From Streptomyces sp. MST-110588 (GTDB lineage: Bacteria > Actinomycetota > Actinomycetes > Streptomycetales > Streptomycetaceae): a DNA stretch of 64,000 nucleotides. Positions 9,683 to 18,402 of the stretch are shown here, in pieces. Location: positions 3,155,501 to 3,219,500 of the forward strand of contig NZ_CP074380.1 in assembly GCF_022695595.1 (NCBI RefSeq), read 5' to 3'. The notes beneath the pieces are model-generated. The model was given only the letters and a program-made list of their open reading frames with translations. It was not told where the DNA came from and searched no databases. The number at the start of each line of letters is the position of its first letter. The first letter of the stretch is position 1. Made by a program: the position numbers and the translations under genes.

Positions 9683-11068
9683 TCACGTACTCAGCTCGTG
9701 GTCCGGGCGGGGACGGGGTACGGGGCGGGGCACCGCGGATTCCGGGACCCGCCGTGCGGGCGAGGTGGCCGGCCGTACCGTCCGGACCGGGCGGCGCCAG
9801 GTCCACCAGGCCACCGCCGCCAGCACCGCCGGCCCCAGCACCACGTACGGGGAGGCGAGCGGCTGCTGCCACCAGGGCAGGTGCAGGGCCCGGAAGCCGA
9901 GGTGCGGCAGGATCCACATGGAGCGTGCGGTGAAGGCGACGGCCACGGCCACCAGGAGCGCGCGCCGCCACCGTACGCGCCGGGTGTACGCGCCGAGCGT
10001 CACCAGCAGCGGTACGCACCACACCCAGTGGTGGGACCAACTGATGGGCGAGACGAGCACGGCGGTGACGGCCGTGCAGAGCAGGCCCCAGGAGTCCAGG
10101 CCGCGCCGCCGGTGGACCTCGCGGGCCACGATCAGGCCCGCGACGGCGGTGAGCAGGGCCACGGCCGGCCAGACGGCGCCGGGCGCGGGGGTGTGCAGGA
10201 GGCGGGCCAGCGCCCCTTGAAGGGACTGGTTGTCGACGATCCACACCTTGCCGATCCGCCCGGTCTCGAACATCCGGCGGGTCCAGAACTCCACGCTGGC
10301 GTCCGGCAGGACGAGCAGGCCGAGCAACACGGAGAGGAGGAAACCGGCGAGCGCCGTGAAGGCGGCCCGTATTCGGCCGGTGATCAGGAGGTAGACGGCG
10401 AAGAGGGCGGGGGTGAGCTTGATGCCGGCCGCGATGCCGATCGCCAGGCCCTTGAAGCGGGCACCGTCGGGCCGGGAGAAGTCCCACAGGACCAGACATG
10501 CCAGCGCGAGGTTGACCTGCCCGAAGGCGAAGGTCTGGAAGACGGGTTCCAGCCACAGGCCGAGGGCGGTGGCGGCGAGCACCATGGACAGCGTCCGGGG
10601 CGTCCGGGGCGTCCGGGGTATCCGCTGCGTCCGGGCCTGGCGTGGTGATCCCGTACGTGGGCCGGGCCGTCCCGGTCTGTGGTGCGCGACCTTGTAGGAG
10701 AGGTGGATCAGCAGGGCAAGCAGCGCTGTGTTGGCGACGACGGAGGCTGCTTTGAGGGCGCCGACCGTGAGCCAGGTCGTGGGGAGGAAGACGAGCGCCG
10801 CGAAGGGCGGGTAGGTGGCGGGGAGGTGCCACTTGGTGACGGTGAAGCCGTACAGGTCGCCGCCGGTGGCGGCTGCCACGCCCTCGGCGCGGTAGACCAC
10901 GATGTCGGCCATCGGCAGCGGTACGAGCCGGCAGACCACCGCGAAGGCGGTGAGTGACAGGGCGAGCAGCAGGGCCGCCGCAATTAGTTGGCGTACCTCG
11001 CGGCGGTGGCGTGTGCCGCGCCGGATCCACGCCCGCGGTCGCGGTCGTGTCCCGTCGGCGGCAGACAC
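9683..11068 (-). CDS. GT87-family (PimE-like) polyprenol-sugar glycosyltransferase
   Basis: 461 residues with about ten membrane segments and the pattern of DUF2029/GT87 enzymes: after the first helix an acidic loop, MADIVVYRAEGVAAATGGDLYG, then LPATYPPFAALVFLP; a central FGQVNLALACLVLWD; AAGIKLTPALFAVYLL; and DNQSLQGALARLL near the middle. GT87 enzymes transfer mannose from polyprenyl-phosphate-mannose to envelope glycolipids on the outer face of the membrane. A short repeat in DNA (GTCCGGGGC three times near 10590-10620) encodes the TPRTPRTL stretch in a cytoplasmic loop. Acceptor is unknown. Confidence 0.85.
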   Translation of the reverse strand: MSAADGTRPRPRAWIRRGTRHRREVRQLIAAALLLALSLTAFAVVCRLVPLPMADIVVYRAEGVAAATGGDLYGFTVTKWHLPATYPPFAALVFLPTTWLTVGALKAASVVANTALLALLIHLSYKVAHHRPGRPGPRTGSPRQARTQRIPRTPRTPRTLSMVLAATALGLWLEPVFQTFAFGQVNLALACLVLWDFSRPDGARFKGLAIGIAAGIKLTPALFAVYLLITGRIRAAFTALAGFLLSVLLGLLVLPDASVEFWTRRMFETGRIGKVWIVDNQSLQGALARLLHTPAPGAVWPAVALLTAVAGLIVAREVHRRRGLDSWGLLCTAVTAVLVSPISWSHHWVWCVPLLVTLGAYTRRVRWRRALLVAVAVAFTARSMWILPHLGFRALHLPWWQQPLASPYVVLGPAVLAAVAWWTWRRPVRTVRPATSPARRVPESAVPRPVPRPRPDHELST

Positions 11069-11344
11069 CCGTCGATCCTCCTCGTCGCCGGGCGCGCGCG
11101 AGTCGCCGGGCGCGCGCAGTGTGTACGCGGTGACGCTAGTGGAACGAAGACGACTGTTCGAACGCCTTTTCAGGTCGTCTGGATGTCGGTTGGTGGTCGC
11201 TCAGGCCTTTTTTGGCGCGGAGTGTCGGCGGCTCGGGGGTGATGGCGGTACGGGAGTGGTGACGGTACGCGGATGCCGGCGGTCCGAAGGGCAGCGGGCC
11301 CGGGGGGCAGTGCTGGTCGGTGCCGCCGGTGGGCCTGGGGTGGG

Positions 11345-11563
11345 TCAGGCGGCGTGGGTGCGGGGCTCTTCCGCGTACTCGCCGAGGAGTACGACGCCGA
11401 TGGCGGCAGCGGCGAAGACCTTGACCGCGCGCAGGACGTTGCCGATCACATGGCGGTTCTCGTCGGTGTCGCGGGCGGCGGTGCCGGGTCCGGTGGCGGT
11501 GGTGCCCTGCGGCGTGTGGGCGGACGTGTGGGCGGGGCCTGGGGTGAAGGTCGCGGTGCTCAT
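11345..11563 (-). CDS. small single-pass membrane protein
   Basis: 72 residues from ATG 11563 (MSTATFTPG). A Thr/Pro-rich N-terminus is followed by one hydrophobic helix (VKVFAAAAIGVVLLGEY) and a short charged tail. Similar tiny proteins occur near helD genes in streptomycetes; no function is known. It is divergent from helD across a 500-base spacer. Confidence 0.6.
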   Translation of the reverse strand: MSTATFTPGPAHTSAHTPQGTTATGPGTAARDTDENRHVIGNVLRAVKVFAAAAIGVVLLGEYAEEPRTHAA

Positions 11564-12064
11564 GTCTCCATCATGGTTTTCCGGCGGGGGCCGCACATCG
11601 GCCCACGGGTTTATCCCGCGTACGCCGGAAGTCAGACTCCGGTCCCCGGTAACCCCTACGGGAGATGGACGGTGGGACGTCGGCGCCCCTTACGGGATCG
11701 CTCCCGGCGGGCGGGCAGGGAACCATGGCTGCGGACCACGGCCGCAGGACCACGGGCACGAGGCCACGGCCGCGGGCCCACGGCCACATGCCCGCCCGCC
11801 CGCCCGCCGCAGAAATACGTTGGCGCCGGAAAAACCCGCTGGCTACAATCGCCGGTCTGCCGCCTCCCGCCCAGGAGTGCCACCGACCGCACGGAAACCG
11901 GCCGGACCCGCGCAGTACGCGCCCCGCGCGCCCCTGCGCCGCAGCTCGCACCACTCGCAGTACCCATACGTACCCGCCGTACCCGTACCTGCATCCGTAC
12001 CCGAAACGCACTCGCGCGCACGCCCGTTCCATATGCGCGCCACCGCACCGCCGGAGGCAACACC
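11564..12064. other. spacer upstream of helD
   Basis: No gene seen. It contains GC-rich repeats of CCACGGCCGC (about 11734-11790), the helD promoter and repeated CCGTACC motifs (about 11970-12005). A rifamycin-associated element of the kind found before some HelD/HelR genes was looked for and not seen. Confidence 0.5.
11820..11849 (+). promoter_or_regulatory. putative helD promoter
   Basis: TTGGCG (11820-11825) and TACAAT (11844-11849) are separated by 18 bases. The leader would be about 210 bases long. Confidence 0.5.
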
Positions 12065-14137
12065 GTGCCCTCGCACGCTCCCGAACACACCGACGCCAAC
12101 GACCCCTTGGAGCGCGAACGCGCCCACCTCGCCGCCTCGCGGGCCGCCCTGCGGGCCATGCGCGCGGACGCCGAGTCCCTGAACATCGCCGACGTCACCG
12201 CCAACTGGGTCAACGCCGAAGTCCTCCAGGGAGAGATCGACGCCCGGATCGCGGCTCTCGCCGACCTGGCCGACACGCCCCTCTTCTTCGGCCGCCTGGA
12301 CTACCTCCACGCCCCCGGCACCGACCTGTCCGAGGGGGCCGAGGGCGAGAACTTCTACATCGGCCGCCGGCACGTCCACGACGCCGACGGCGACCCGATG
12401 GTCATCGACTGGCGCGCACCGGTCTCCCAGCCGTTCTACCGGGCCTCCAAGAAGGACCCGATGGGCCTGCGCCTGCGCCGCCGCTTCGGCTACACGGGCG
12501 GCCGGCTGACCGCGTACGAGGACGAGCACCTGACCGACCCGGCGGAGGCCGAGCGGACCAGCAAGCTGCTCCAGTCGGAGATCGAGCGTCCGCGCGTGGG
12601 ACCGATGCGGGACATCGTCGCCACGATCCAGCCCGAGCAGGACGAGATCGTACGCGCCGGGATCGGCGGCACGGTCTGCGTCCAGGGAGCGCCCGGCACG
12701 GGGAAGACGGCGGTGGGCCTGCACCGGGTCGCCTACCTCCTGTACGCGCACCGCGAGCGGCTGGCCCGCTCCGGAACCCTGGTCATCGGCCCGAACCGCT
12801 CCTTCCTCCACTACATCGAGCAGGTCCTCCCGGCGCTCGGCGAGCTGGAGGTCGGGCAGGCCACGGTCGACGATCTCGTGGCCCACGTCGAGGTGCGCGG
12901 CACGGACGGCGCCGCCGCCGCGACCGTCAAGGGCGACGCGCGGCTGGCGACGGTGCTGCGGCGGGCGCTGTACTCGCACGTCTCGCTGCCGCAGGAGCCC
13001 TGTGTCGTGGTCCGCGGCTCCCGTCGCTGGCGGGTCCCCGCGTACGAGATCCAGGAGATCATCCAGGAGTTGCTGGACCGCGGCATCCGTTACGGCGCGG
13101 CCCGGGAGGCCCTGCCCCAGCGGATCGCGCACGCCGTCCTGGTACGGATGGAGCAGGCGGGCGAGGCCCCGGACGACCGGGTGCAGGACGCGGTGGCCCG
13201 TAACCCCGCGGTCAAGGCCGTCGTCAAGGCGCACTGGCCGCCCGTCGACCCGGCCAAGCTGGTGCTGCGGCTGCTGGGCGACGCCGCGTTCCTGGCCGAG
13301 CACGCCGAGGGAGTGCTCACGCCCGAGGAGCAGAAGGCGATCCTGTGGGAAAAGCCGCCCCGGAGTGTGAAGAGCGCCAAGTGGTCGGCTGCGGACGCGG
13401 TTCTGATCGATGAGGCAACGGATCTGATCACTCGCACGCCTTCTCTTGGTCATGTGGTGCTGGACGAGGCACAGGACCTCTCACCGATGCAGTACCGCGC
13501 GGTCGGCCGGCGCTGTACGACGGGCTCGGCGACGGTCCTCGGGGACATCGCCCAGGGCACGACCCCATGGGCGACGGACACCTGGGAGGAGGCACTGGCC
13601 CATATGGGAAAGCCGGGTTCGGCCGTCGAGGAGCTGACGCAGGGCTTCCGCGTGCCGCGCGAGGTCATCGCGTACGCCTCCCGGCTGCTGCCGGCCATCG
13701 CCCCGGACCTGTCCGAGGCCACCTCCATCCGCGAGTCCGCGGGTGACTTCGAGATCCGTACGGTCCCGGTGGACACCCTGGACGCGGCCGTGCTCGCCGC
13801 CTGCCGCGCGGCGCTGACCAAGGAGGGATCGGTCGGTCTGATCGCGGCCGACGCCCGGATTCCGGCACTGCGGGCGGAGCTGGAGGCGGCCGGGCTCACG
13901 TGTCTGGCGCCGGGCGAGGAGACCTCGGCCGCCTCCCGGCTGACGCTGGTGCCCGCCACGCTCGCCAAGGGCCTGGAGTACGACCACGTGGTGCTGGACG
14001 AGCCCGCCGCGATCGTCGACGGCGAACCCGACGAGCGTACGGGCCTGCGGCGGCTGTACGTGTGCCTGACCCGGGCCGTCTCCGGTCTGACGATCGTGCA
14101 CGCGGCGGAGCTGCCGGAGCGGCTGGCGCGGCCGTAA
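12065..14137 (+). CDS. helD: HelD-type RNA polymerase recycling ATPase
   Basis: 690 residues from GTG 12065, with GGAGG seven bases upstream. An N-terminal coiled coil (LERERAHLAASRAALRAMR) is followed by the region that wedges into RNA polymerase, then a UvrD/Rep-like motor split by inserts: Walker A GAPGTGKT (about 208-215), motif II DEAQDLS (about 467), QGFRVPREVI, and C-terminal LYVCLTRA. Actinobacterial HelD removes stalled RNA polymerase from DNA using ATP; some members also give rifamycin tolerance. Length and motif order fit the actinobacterial class, so helicase activity is not implied. Confidence 0.9.
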   Translation: MPSHAPEHTDANDPLERERAHLAASRAALRAMRADAESLNIADVTANWVNAEVLQGEIDARIAALADLADTPLFFGRLDYLHAPGTDLSEGAEGENFYIGRRHVHDADGDPMVIDWRAPVSQPFYRASKKDPMGLRLRRRFGYTGGRLTAYEDEHLTDPAEAERTSKLLQSEIERPRVGPMRDIVATIQPEQDEIVRAGIGGTVCVQGAPGTGKTAVGLHRVAYLLYAHRERLARSGTLVIGPNRSFLHYIEQVLPALGELEVGQATVDDLVAHVEVRGTDGAAAATVKGDARLATVLRRALYSHVSLPQEPCVVVRGSRRWRVPAYEIQEIIQELLDRGIRYGAAREALPQRIAHAVLVRMEQAGEAPDDRVQDAVARNPAVKAVVKAHWPPVDPAKLVLRLLGDAAFLAEHAEGVLTPEEQKAILWEKPPRSVKSAKWSAADAVLIDEATDLITRTPSLGHVVLDEAQDLSPMQYRAVGRRCTTGSATVLGDIAQGTTPWATDTWEEALAHMGKPGSAVEELTQGFRVPREVIAYASRLLPAIAPDLSEATSIRESAGDFEIRTVPVDTLDAAVLAACRAALTKEGSVGLIAADARIPALRAELEAAGLTCLAPGEETSAASRLTLVPATLAKGLEYDHVVLDEPAAIVDGEPDERTGLRRLYVCLTRAVSGLTIVHAAELPERLARP

Positions 14138-14311
14138 GAGGGCTGCGGGGCCGAGGGGCCGCCTTCTTGGCGGGAGTTGCGGGAGTTGAGGGACCGCGGT
14201 ACCGGGGTACCTGGGTGGCTCCTGGAACTCTCGGGGCGGTCCCTGTTCCCTGAGCGGGTGCGATCCCCGTTCCTCGATCGGGGACGGTCCCCGTTCCCCG
14301 GGCGTTCCGCG

Positions 14312-14632
14312 TCAGGAATCCGTCTTCTCCAGCAAGGCGTCCAGGAGCCCGGGGAAGCGGGCGTCGAGGTCCTCGCGGCGCAGCCGTACGTAGCGCTTGC
14401 GTCCGGCCACCCGCGTCGAGGTGAGTCCGGCCTCGCGCATGAGGCGCATGTGGTGGGAGACGGTCGACTTGTGCAGGTGCTCGACGCCGAGTCCCTTCAA
14501 GGTGCAGTCGAACTCCGCACCGGTCGCGTAGATCCGCAGCAGATGCAGCCGCGTCGGGTCGCCGAGCGCGTGCAGCACCTTCACCAGCTCGATGTCCTGC
14601 GCGTCCGGCTGCGGCAGCCATTCCTCGGTCAC
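14312..14632 (-). CDS. ArsR-family transcriptional repressor
   Basis: 106 residues from GTG 14632 (VTEEWLPQPDAQDIELVKVLHALGDPTRLHLLR); AGGAGG lies eight bases upstream, so the longer TTG-started frame is not favoured. The winged helix-turn-helix is typical ArsR/SmtB: LHKSTVSHHMRLMREAGLTSTRVAGRKRYVRL. One Cys (EFDCTLKGLG) is present but no CxC metal motif, so the effector need not be a metal. It is divergent from an MFS exporter with two palindromes between them and probably represses that gene. Confidence 0.88.
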   Translation of the reverse strand: MTEEWLPQPDAQDIELVKVLHALGDPTRLHLLRIYATGAEFDCTLKGLGVEHLHKSTVSHHMRLMREAGLTSTRVAGRKRYVRLRREDLDARFPGLLDALLEKTDS

Positions 14633-14668
14633 CTCGACCACCTCCTGCTTCTCTCCCCCGAACAAAAC

Positions 14669-14688
14669 TGTTTGACAGTCATCCAACA
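14669..14688. promoter_or_regulatory. probable ArsR operator, site 1
   Basis: TGTTTGACAGTCATCCAACA has arms TGTTxGA and TCxAACA in inverted order. It lies between the divergent ArsR and MFS genes. Confidence 0.5.
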
Positions 14689-14697
14689 ATCGTTATC

Positions 14698-14715
14698 GTT
14701 TGACGCACATCAAAC
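14698..14715. promoter_or_regulatory. probable ArsR operator, site 2
   Basis: GTTTGACGCACATCAAAC is a perfect inverted repeat with 6-bp arms. It shares the TTTGAC half site with site 1 and sits 40 bases before the MFS start codon. Confidence 0.6.
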
Positions 14716-14756
14716 TTACCCGTCCTCGGACCGTGTTCGTACCGGGAAGGACACCC

Positions 14757-16064
14757 GTGCGTCTCCGCTTGCTCCTGCTCGCTCTCGGCACCTTCGCCAT
14801 GGGCACCGACATCATGGTCACGGCCGGAATCCTCGGCCTCGTCGCCCGCGACCTGGACGTCTCCGTCGCCGCGGCCGGCCAGATGGTCACCGTCTTCGGC
14901 CTGGCCTACGCCGTCCTGGCGCCGCCGCTGGCCGCGCTGACCGCCCGCCGGCGGCGCCGGCCCGTACTGCTCACCGCACTGACGGTCTTCACCGCCGCCA
15001 ACGTGCTCACCGCCCTCGCCCCCAACTACACGGCCCTGCTGATCAGCCGTGTCCTGGCCGCGGCCGGCGCCGCCCTCTACACCCCCACCGCCAACGCCGT
15101 GGCCACCGCGATCGTGCCGCCCGAACGGCGGGGCCGCGCGCTGGCCACCGTCATGGGCGGGATGACCGTCGCCACCGCCCTGGGCGTCCCGCTCGGTACG
15201 TACATAGGCCGCACCGACTGGCGGCTGACCATGTGGCTCGTCTCCGGCCTCGGCCTGGTGGCCCTGATCGGTCTGGCCCTGCTGATGCACGGCCTGCCGG
15301 CCCCGGCCGGCGGACCCGGCCTGCGCGAACGGATCGCGCCGCTGCGCGACCGCCGCGTGGTGGCCGGTACCGCCACCACGTTCCTGTGCCTGCTGGCCTT
15401 CAACTCCGTGTACATCTACCTCGGTACGGCGGTGGCCCCCGCGACCGGCGGCGACGCCGGCCGGCTCAGCGTGATCATGCTGGCGACCGGGCTGGGGTCG
15501 GTGGCGGGAAGCTGGCTGGGCGGCCGGGCCGTGGACCGGCTCGGCGCGCGGGCCGTGCTGCTGGCCGGCAGCGCGGGCGCCTCGCTCTGCTTCCTCGCCC
15601 TGCCCTGGCTGGGGCAGACCATGCCCGGCGCCCTGGTCTACGCCGTGGCCGCGCCGCTCGCCGGCTGGGCCCTGTCCGTCGCCCTGCCGCACCGGCTGGC
15701 GTCCCTGGACCCGCGCAACGCACCGCTGCTGATGTCCCTCAACAGCAGCGCCCTCTACCTGGGCATGGCCGCGGCCGGCGGCGTCGGCAGCCTCGCCGTG
15801 ACCACGCTCGGCGACCGGTGGTTCCCGCTCGTCTCCACGGTCCTGGACGTGCTGGCCTTCGCCCTGATCGCCGTGACGACGCGCGAAGGCGCGAAGGCGG
15901 GCACGGTGGCGGCGGGGAGCGGGAGTACGGGTGCGAGTACGGGTACGGGTGCGGGGAGCGCCGTACGCGGCCCGGACGGGGGCACGGCGGGCACCGCCGC
16001 AACCACAGCAACCGCCGCACCGGGGGCGTCCAAGGAGACGGAGCGGGCCCCGGCCGTTTCCTGA
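14757..16064 (+). CDS. DHA1-family MFS exporter
   Basis: 435 residues from GTG 14757, preferred to an upstream TTG because GGGAAGGA lies six bases before it. Twelve membrane segments; the first is LRLLLLALGTFAMGTDIMVTAGIL, typical of the AraJ/Cmx branch, with the loop 2-3 motif ARRRRRPVL. The last 50 residues are Gly/Thr/Ala-rich and disordered (encoded by repeats of GGTACGGGTGC-like DNA near 15925-15960). Divergent from an ArsR repressor, so likely an inducible exporter of a small toxic molecule; substrate unknown. Confidence 0.85.
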   Translation: MRLRLLLLALGTFAMGTDIMVTAGILGLVARDLDVSVAAAGQMVTVFGLAYAVLAPPLAALTARRRRRPVLLTALTVFTAANVLTALAPNYTALLISRVLAAAGAALYTPTANAVATAIVPPERRGRALATVMGGMTVATALGVPLGTYIGRTDWRLTMWLVSGLGLVALIGLALLMHGLPAPAGGPGLRERIAPLRDRRVVAGTATTFLCLLAFNSVYIYLGTAVAPATGGDAGRLSVIMLATGLGSVAGSWLGGRAVDRLGARAVLLAGSAGASLCFLALPWLGQTMPGALVYAVAAPLAGWALSVALPHRLASLDPRNAPLLMSLNSSALYLGMAAAGGVGSLAVTTLGDRWFPLVSTVLDVLAFALIAVTTREGAKAGTVAAGSGSTGASTGTGAGSAVRGPDGGTAGTAATTATAAPGASKETERAPAVS

Positions 16065-16120
16065 AGCGCCCGCGATCCACTGCCCCTCATACGGCCGCGG
16101 CCACCCGCGCCCCTTGCGCG

Positions 16121-16831
16121 TTATGCGGCGGCCACCTCACCGTCCAGGGCCACGCGCCACGCCCGTACGGCCGAGGCGTCCACCGGGGCGGTCCAGCCGG
16201 ACGGCCGGGCCGCACCCCCGATGTGGAAGGCGTCGACGCCCGCCGCGCGCAGGACGGGCACATGCTCCAGCCCGAGGCCGCCGCCGACCAGCATGCGCGG
16301 CTCGTATCCCGGCTCGCCCGCCGTCGCGGCGGCGTGCTCGGCGAGCAGGGTCGGCAGACCGTCCTGGACACCCTGCGCCGATCCGGCCGTCAGATAGGTG
16401 TCCAGGCCGGGCACGCCCACCAGTTCCTTGCGCAGCGCGTCACGGTCGGCGGACTGGTCGATGGCGCGGTGGAAGGTCCACGGGCAGCCGTCGATCACCT
16501 CGGTCAGCGCCCGTACGGCCGCGAGGTCCGGGCGGCCCTGGGCATCCAGGAAGCCCAGGACGAACTCCTCGGCTCCCTCCGCCCGCAGCGCCGCCGCCGT
16601 CGCGCACAGGGCCTCCACGTCGCCCGCGGCGAAGCCCGCGCAGGAGCGCAGCATCACCCGCAGCGGGAGGTCGACGGCCGCCCTGACCTCCGCGAAGGTC
16701 GCGAGCGACGGCGAGAGCCCGTCGGCCGCGATGTCGGAGACCAGTTCGAGACGGTCCGCTCCCCCGGCCTGGGCGGCGACCGCGTCCTGGGCGTGGAGCG
16801 CGATCACCTCCAGGAGTGCGCGCTTGCTCAT
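16121..16831 (-). CDS. cutC: CutC-family protein
   Basis: 236 residues from ATG 16831, with AGAGGT four bases upstream. The TIM-barrel CutC signature is clear: LLEVIALHAQDAVAAQAGGADRLELVSD at the N-terminus, LPLRVMLRS, EFVLGFLD, CPWTFHRAID and YLTAGSAQGVQDG. CutC was named for copper homeostasis in E. coli, but its biochemical role is unsettled. A DasR-like palindrome sits just upstream of the start codon, which would link this gene to aminosugar sensing rather than copper. Confidence 0.9.
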   Translation of the reverse strand: MSKRALLEVIALHAQDAVAAQAGGADRLELVSDIAADGLSPSLATFAEVRAAVDLPLRVMLRSCAGFAAGDVEALCATAAALRAEGAEEFVLGFLDAQGRPDLAAVRALTEVIDGCPWTFHRAIDQSADRDALRKELVGVPGLDTYLTAGSAQGVQDGLPTLLAEHAAATAGEPGYEPRMLVGGGLGLEHVPVLRAAGVDAFHIGGAARPSGWTAPVDASAVRAWRVALDGEVAAA

Positions 16832-16854
16832 GTGACCTCTTTCCTTCGACGGCG

Positions 16855-16870
16855 ACAGGTCTAGTCCAAT
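16855..16870. promoter_or_regulatory. DasR-like (dre) site upstream of cutC
   Basis: ACAGGTCTAGTCCAAT matches 13 of 16 positions of the DasR-responsive element A(C/G)TGGTCTAGACCA(G/C)T. It lies 24-39 bases before the cutC start codon. The match is read from the sequence; binding is inferred. Confidence 0.55.
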
Positions 16871-17028
16871 AACCAGCGTAAGGGGTGGTGCGCCGCGGAA
16901 GGGGGTGACGGTCGGTACCCGACCGAAAAGCGCCCTTTGACGCGGGCTTTTCCGCGCGGCACCGCCCCGTCGCTCCCGCACTCCGGTACGGCGCACACCC
17001 CGGCCGTACGCCGTGCACAATGGGCCCT

Positions 17029-17703
17029 ATGAGCCCCGTGTCCCGTGCGGATCACCTGTCTGCCGGCCCCGCCCCCGATCTGCGGCAGCGCTGGGCCCTG
17101 GCCGTGATCGGCGTACGCGGGCCGGACGGTCCCGACCCGGCGCCGTACGCGGACAACCTGCTCGCCCGCTGGGCCGAGCCGCAGCGCCGCTACCACACCA
17201 CCGAGCACCTGACCGCCGCACTGGACCGCATCGACGAACTGGCCGAGCACGCAGACGACTTGAACGTCGTTCGCCTCGCCGCCTGGTTCCACGACGCCGT
17301 CTACCGGCCCGACCGCTCGGAGAACGAGGAGCGCAGCGCGGCCCTCGCCGAGCGCGCGCTGCCCGAACTCGGCGCCTCCGACGCCCAGACGGCCGAGGTC
17401 GCCCGGCTGGTACGCCTTACCGCCACCCATGACCCGGCGCCCGGGGACCGCAACGGCGAGGTGCTGTGCGACGCGGACCTCGCCGTGCTGGCCGGCTCGC
17501 CCGAGCGGTACGCGGCCTATGCGGCGGCCGTACGCGAGGAGTACGGATTCGTGCCCGACGCGGACTTCCGGGAAGGGCGCGCCGCGGTGCTGCGGCAACT
17601 GCTCGCCCTTGAGCGCCTGTTCAGGACGCCTGTGGGGTACGAGCAGTGGGAGCACACCGCTCGGCGCAACCTGGCCACCGAACTGGATCTGCTGACCGGT
17701 TGA
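17029..17703 (+). CDS. HD-domain protein (COG4339-like)
   Basis: 224 residues. Resembles small bacterial HD-superfamily proteins of unknown role: RRYHTTEHLTAALDRI, the HD pair in AAWFHDAVYRP, an arginine-rich SENEERSAALAE and the second metal region TATHDPA with CDADLAVLAG. These residues suggest a metal-dependent phosphohydrolase. Start: ATG 17029 lies about nine bases downstream of a CACAAT -10-like hexamer, suggesting a leaderless or nearly leaderless message; ATG 17020 is in frame three codons earlier. Confidence 0.8.
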   Translation: MSPVSRADHLSAGPAPDLRQRWALAVIGVRGPDGPDPAPYADNLLARWAEPQRRYHTTEHLTAALDRIDELAEHADDLNVVRLAAWFHDAVYRPDRSENEERSAALAERALPELGASDAQTAEVARLVRLTATHDPAPGDRNGEVLCDADLAVLAGSPERYAAYAAAVREEYGFVPDADFREGRAAVLRQLLALERLFRTPVGYEQWEHTARRNLATELDLLTG

Positions 17704-17733
17704 GCCGGGCGGCGGCTTGAGCCGGGCGGCGGC
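17700..17733. repeat. perfect 17-bp tandem duplication across a stop codon
   Basis: TTGAGCCGGGCGGCGGC occurs at 17700-17716 and 17717-17733. The first copy contains the stop codon of the HD-domain gene. Confidence 0.9.
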
Positions 17734-17747
17734 GCCGGACTGTCAGG

Positions 17748-18230
17748 TCAGGGGGCGGACCAGGCGCGGGAGATGGCCAGGCTGTCCTCGTAGAGGCGGT
17801 AGCGGACGATCTCCCCGTCGCGCACCGTCAGATGGATCACGAACCAGCTCTTCATCAGCGCGTCGTTGGTCTTCAGGCGGCTCCTGAGGCGGCCCAGCAG
17901 GACCGCGTCCGCGCCGTCGGTCAGCACGCGCTCGGCGACGAATTCCTCGCTGTCCAGGTAGATCGGGTGGATCTCGAAGAACTTGGCGACCTGGGCGCGG
18001 GACGTCAGCGGGCCGATCCAGGGAATGTTCAGGTCCCCCGGGATGCACCAGTCCACCGTCTCCGCGAACAGGCCCACGGCCTCTTCGATCGCGCCGTTGG
18101 CCAGCGCGCTCATGTACGCGTCCACGACCTCGCGCGTCGTCCGGGCCTTCGCCGTCGTCCCGGACGCCCCTGCCTGCCCGGGCGCCCCTGTCGTCCCTGC
18201 CCGCCCGGACGTCTCGTTCGTTCCAGCCAT
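17748..18230 (-). CDS. NTF2/SnoaL-like protein
   Basis: 160 residues. After a low-complexity Gly/Ala/Thr N-terminus comes an alpha+beta NTF2-like fold: VVDAYMSALANGAIEEAVGLFAETVDWCIPGD, then PWIGPLTSRAQVAKFFE and a C-terminal strand FVIHLTVRDGEIVRYRLYEDSLAISRAW. Such proteins range from enzymes to binding proteins; no catalytic residue can be assigned. It is divergent from the MFS gene at 18403, and the two may be functionally linked. Confidence 0.75.
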   Translation of the reverse strand: MAGTNETSGRAGTTGAPGQAGASGTTAKARTTREVVDAYMSALANGAIEEAVGLFAETVDWCIPGDLNIPWIGPLTSRAQVAKFFEIHPIYLDSEEFVAERVLTDGADAVLLGRLRSRLKTNDALMKSWFVIHLTVRDGEIVRYRLYEDSLAISRAWSAP

Positions 18231-18402
18231 GCTGACCTCTCCCCATACGTTCGAGCGGCGGCGCCGCGGTGGACCACCCGTCGGAGATCAAGCTAGCAGC
18301 GTTATGGATCGCTGGGTACAAAATTATTCAGCAGCCGTACCAGCGGGCCACAGCCGATCACCGTCCTCGCGAACGGGAATGCCCCCGCTGTACGGAGTGT
18401 TC

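Noticed and set aside
11600-12064. rifamycin-associated element upstream of helD
   Set aside because: No inverted repeat of that type was found in the leader; only a plain promoter-like pair was seen.
14633-14689. TTG start at 14689 for the ArsR gene
   Set aside because: The extra 19 residues are not part of the family and would overlap the operator; GTG 14632 follows AGGAGG.
14690-14756. TTG start at 14700 for the MFS gene
   Set aside because: It lies inside an operator-like palindrome without a ribosome binding site; GTG 14757 has GGGAAGGA at good spacing.
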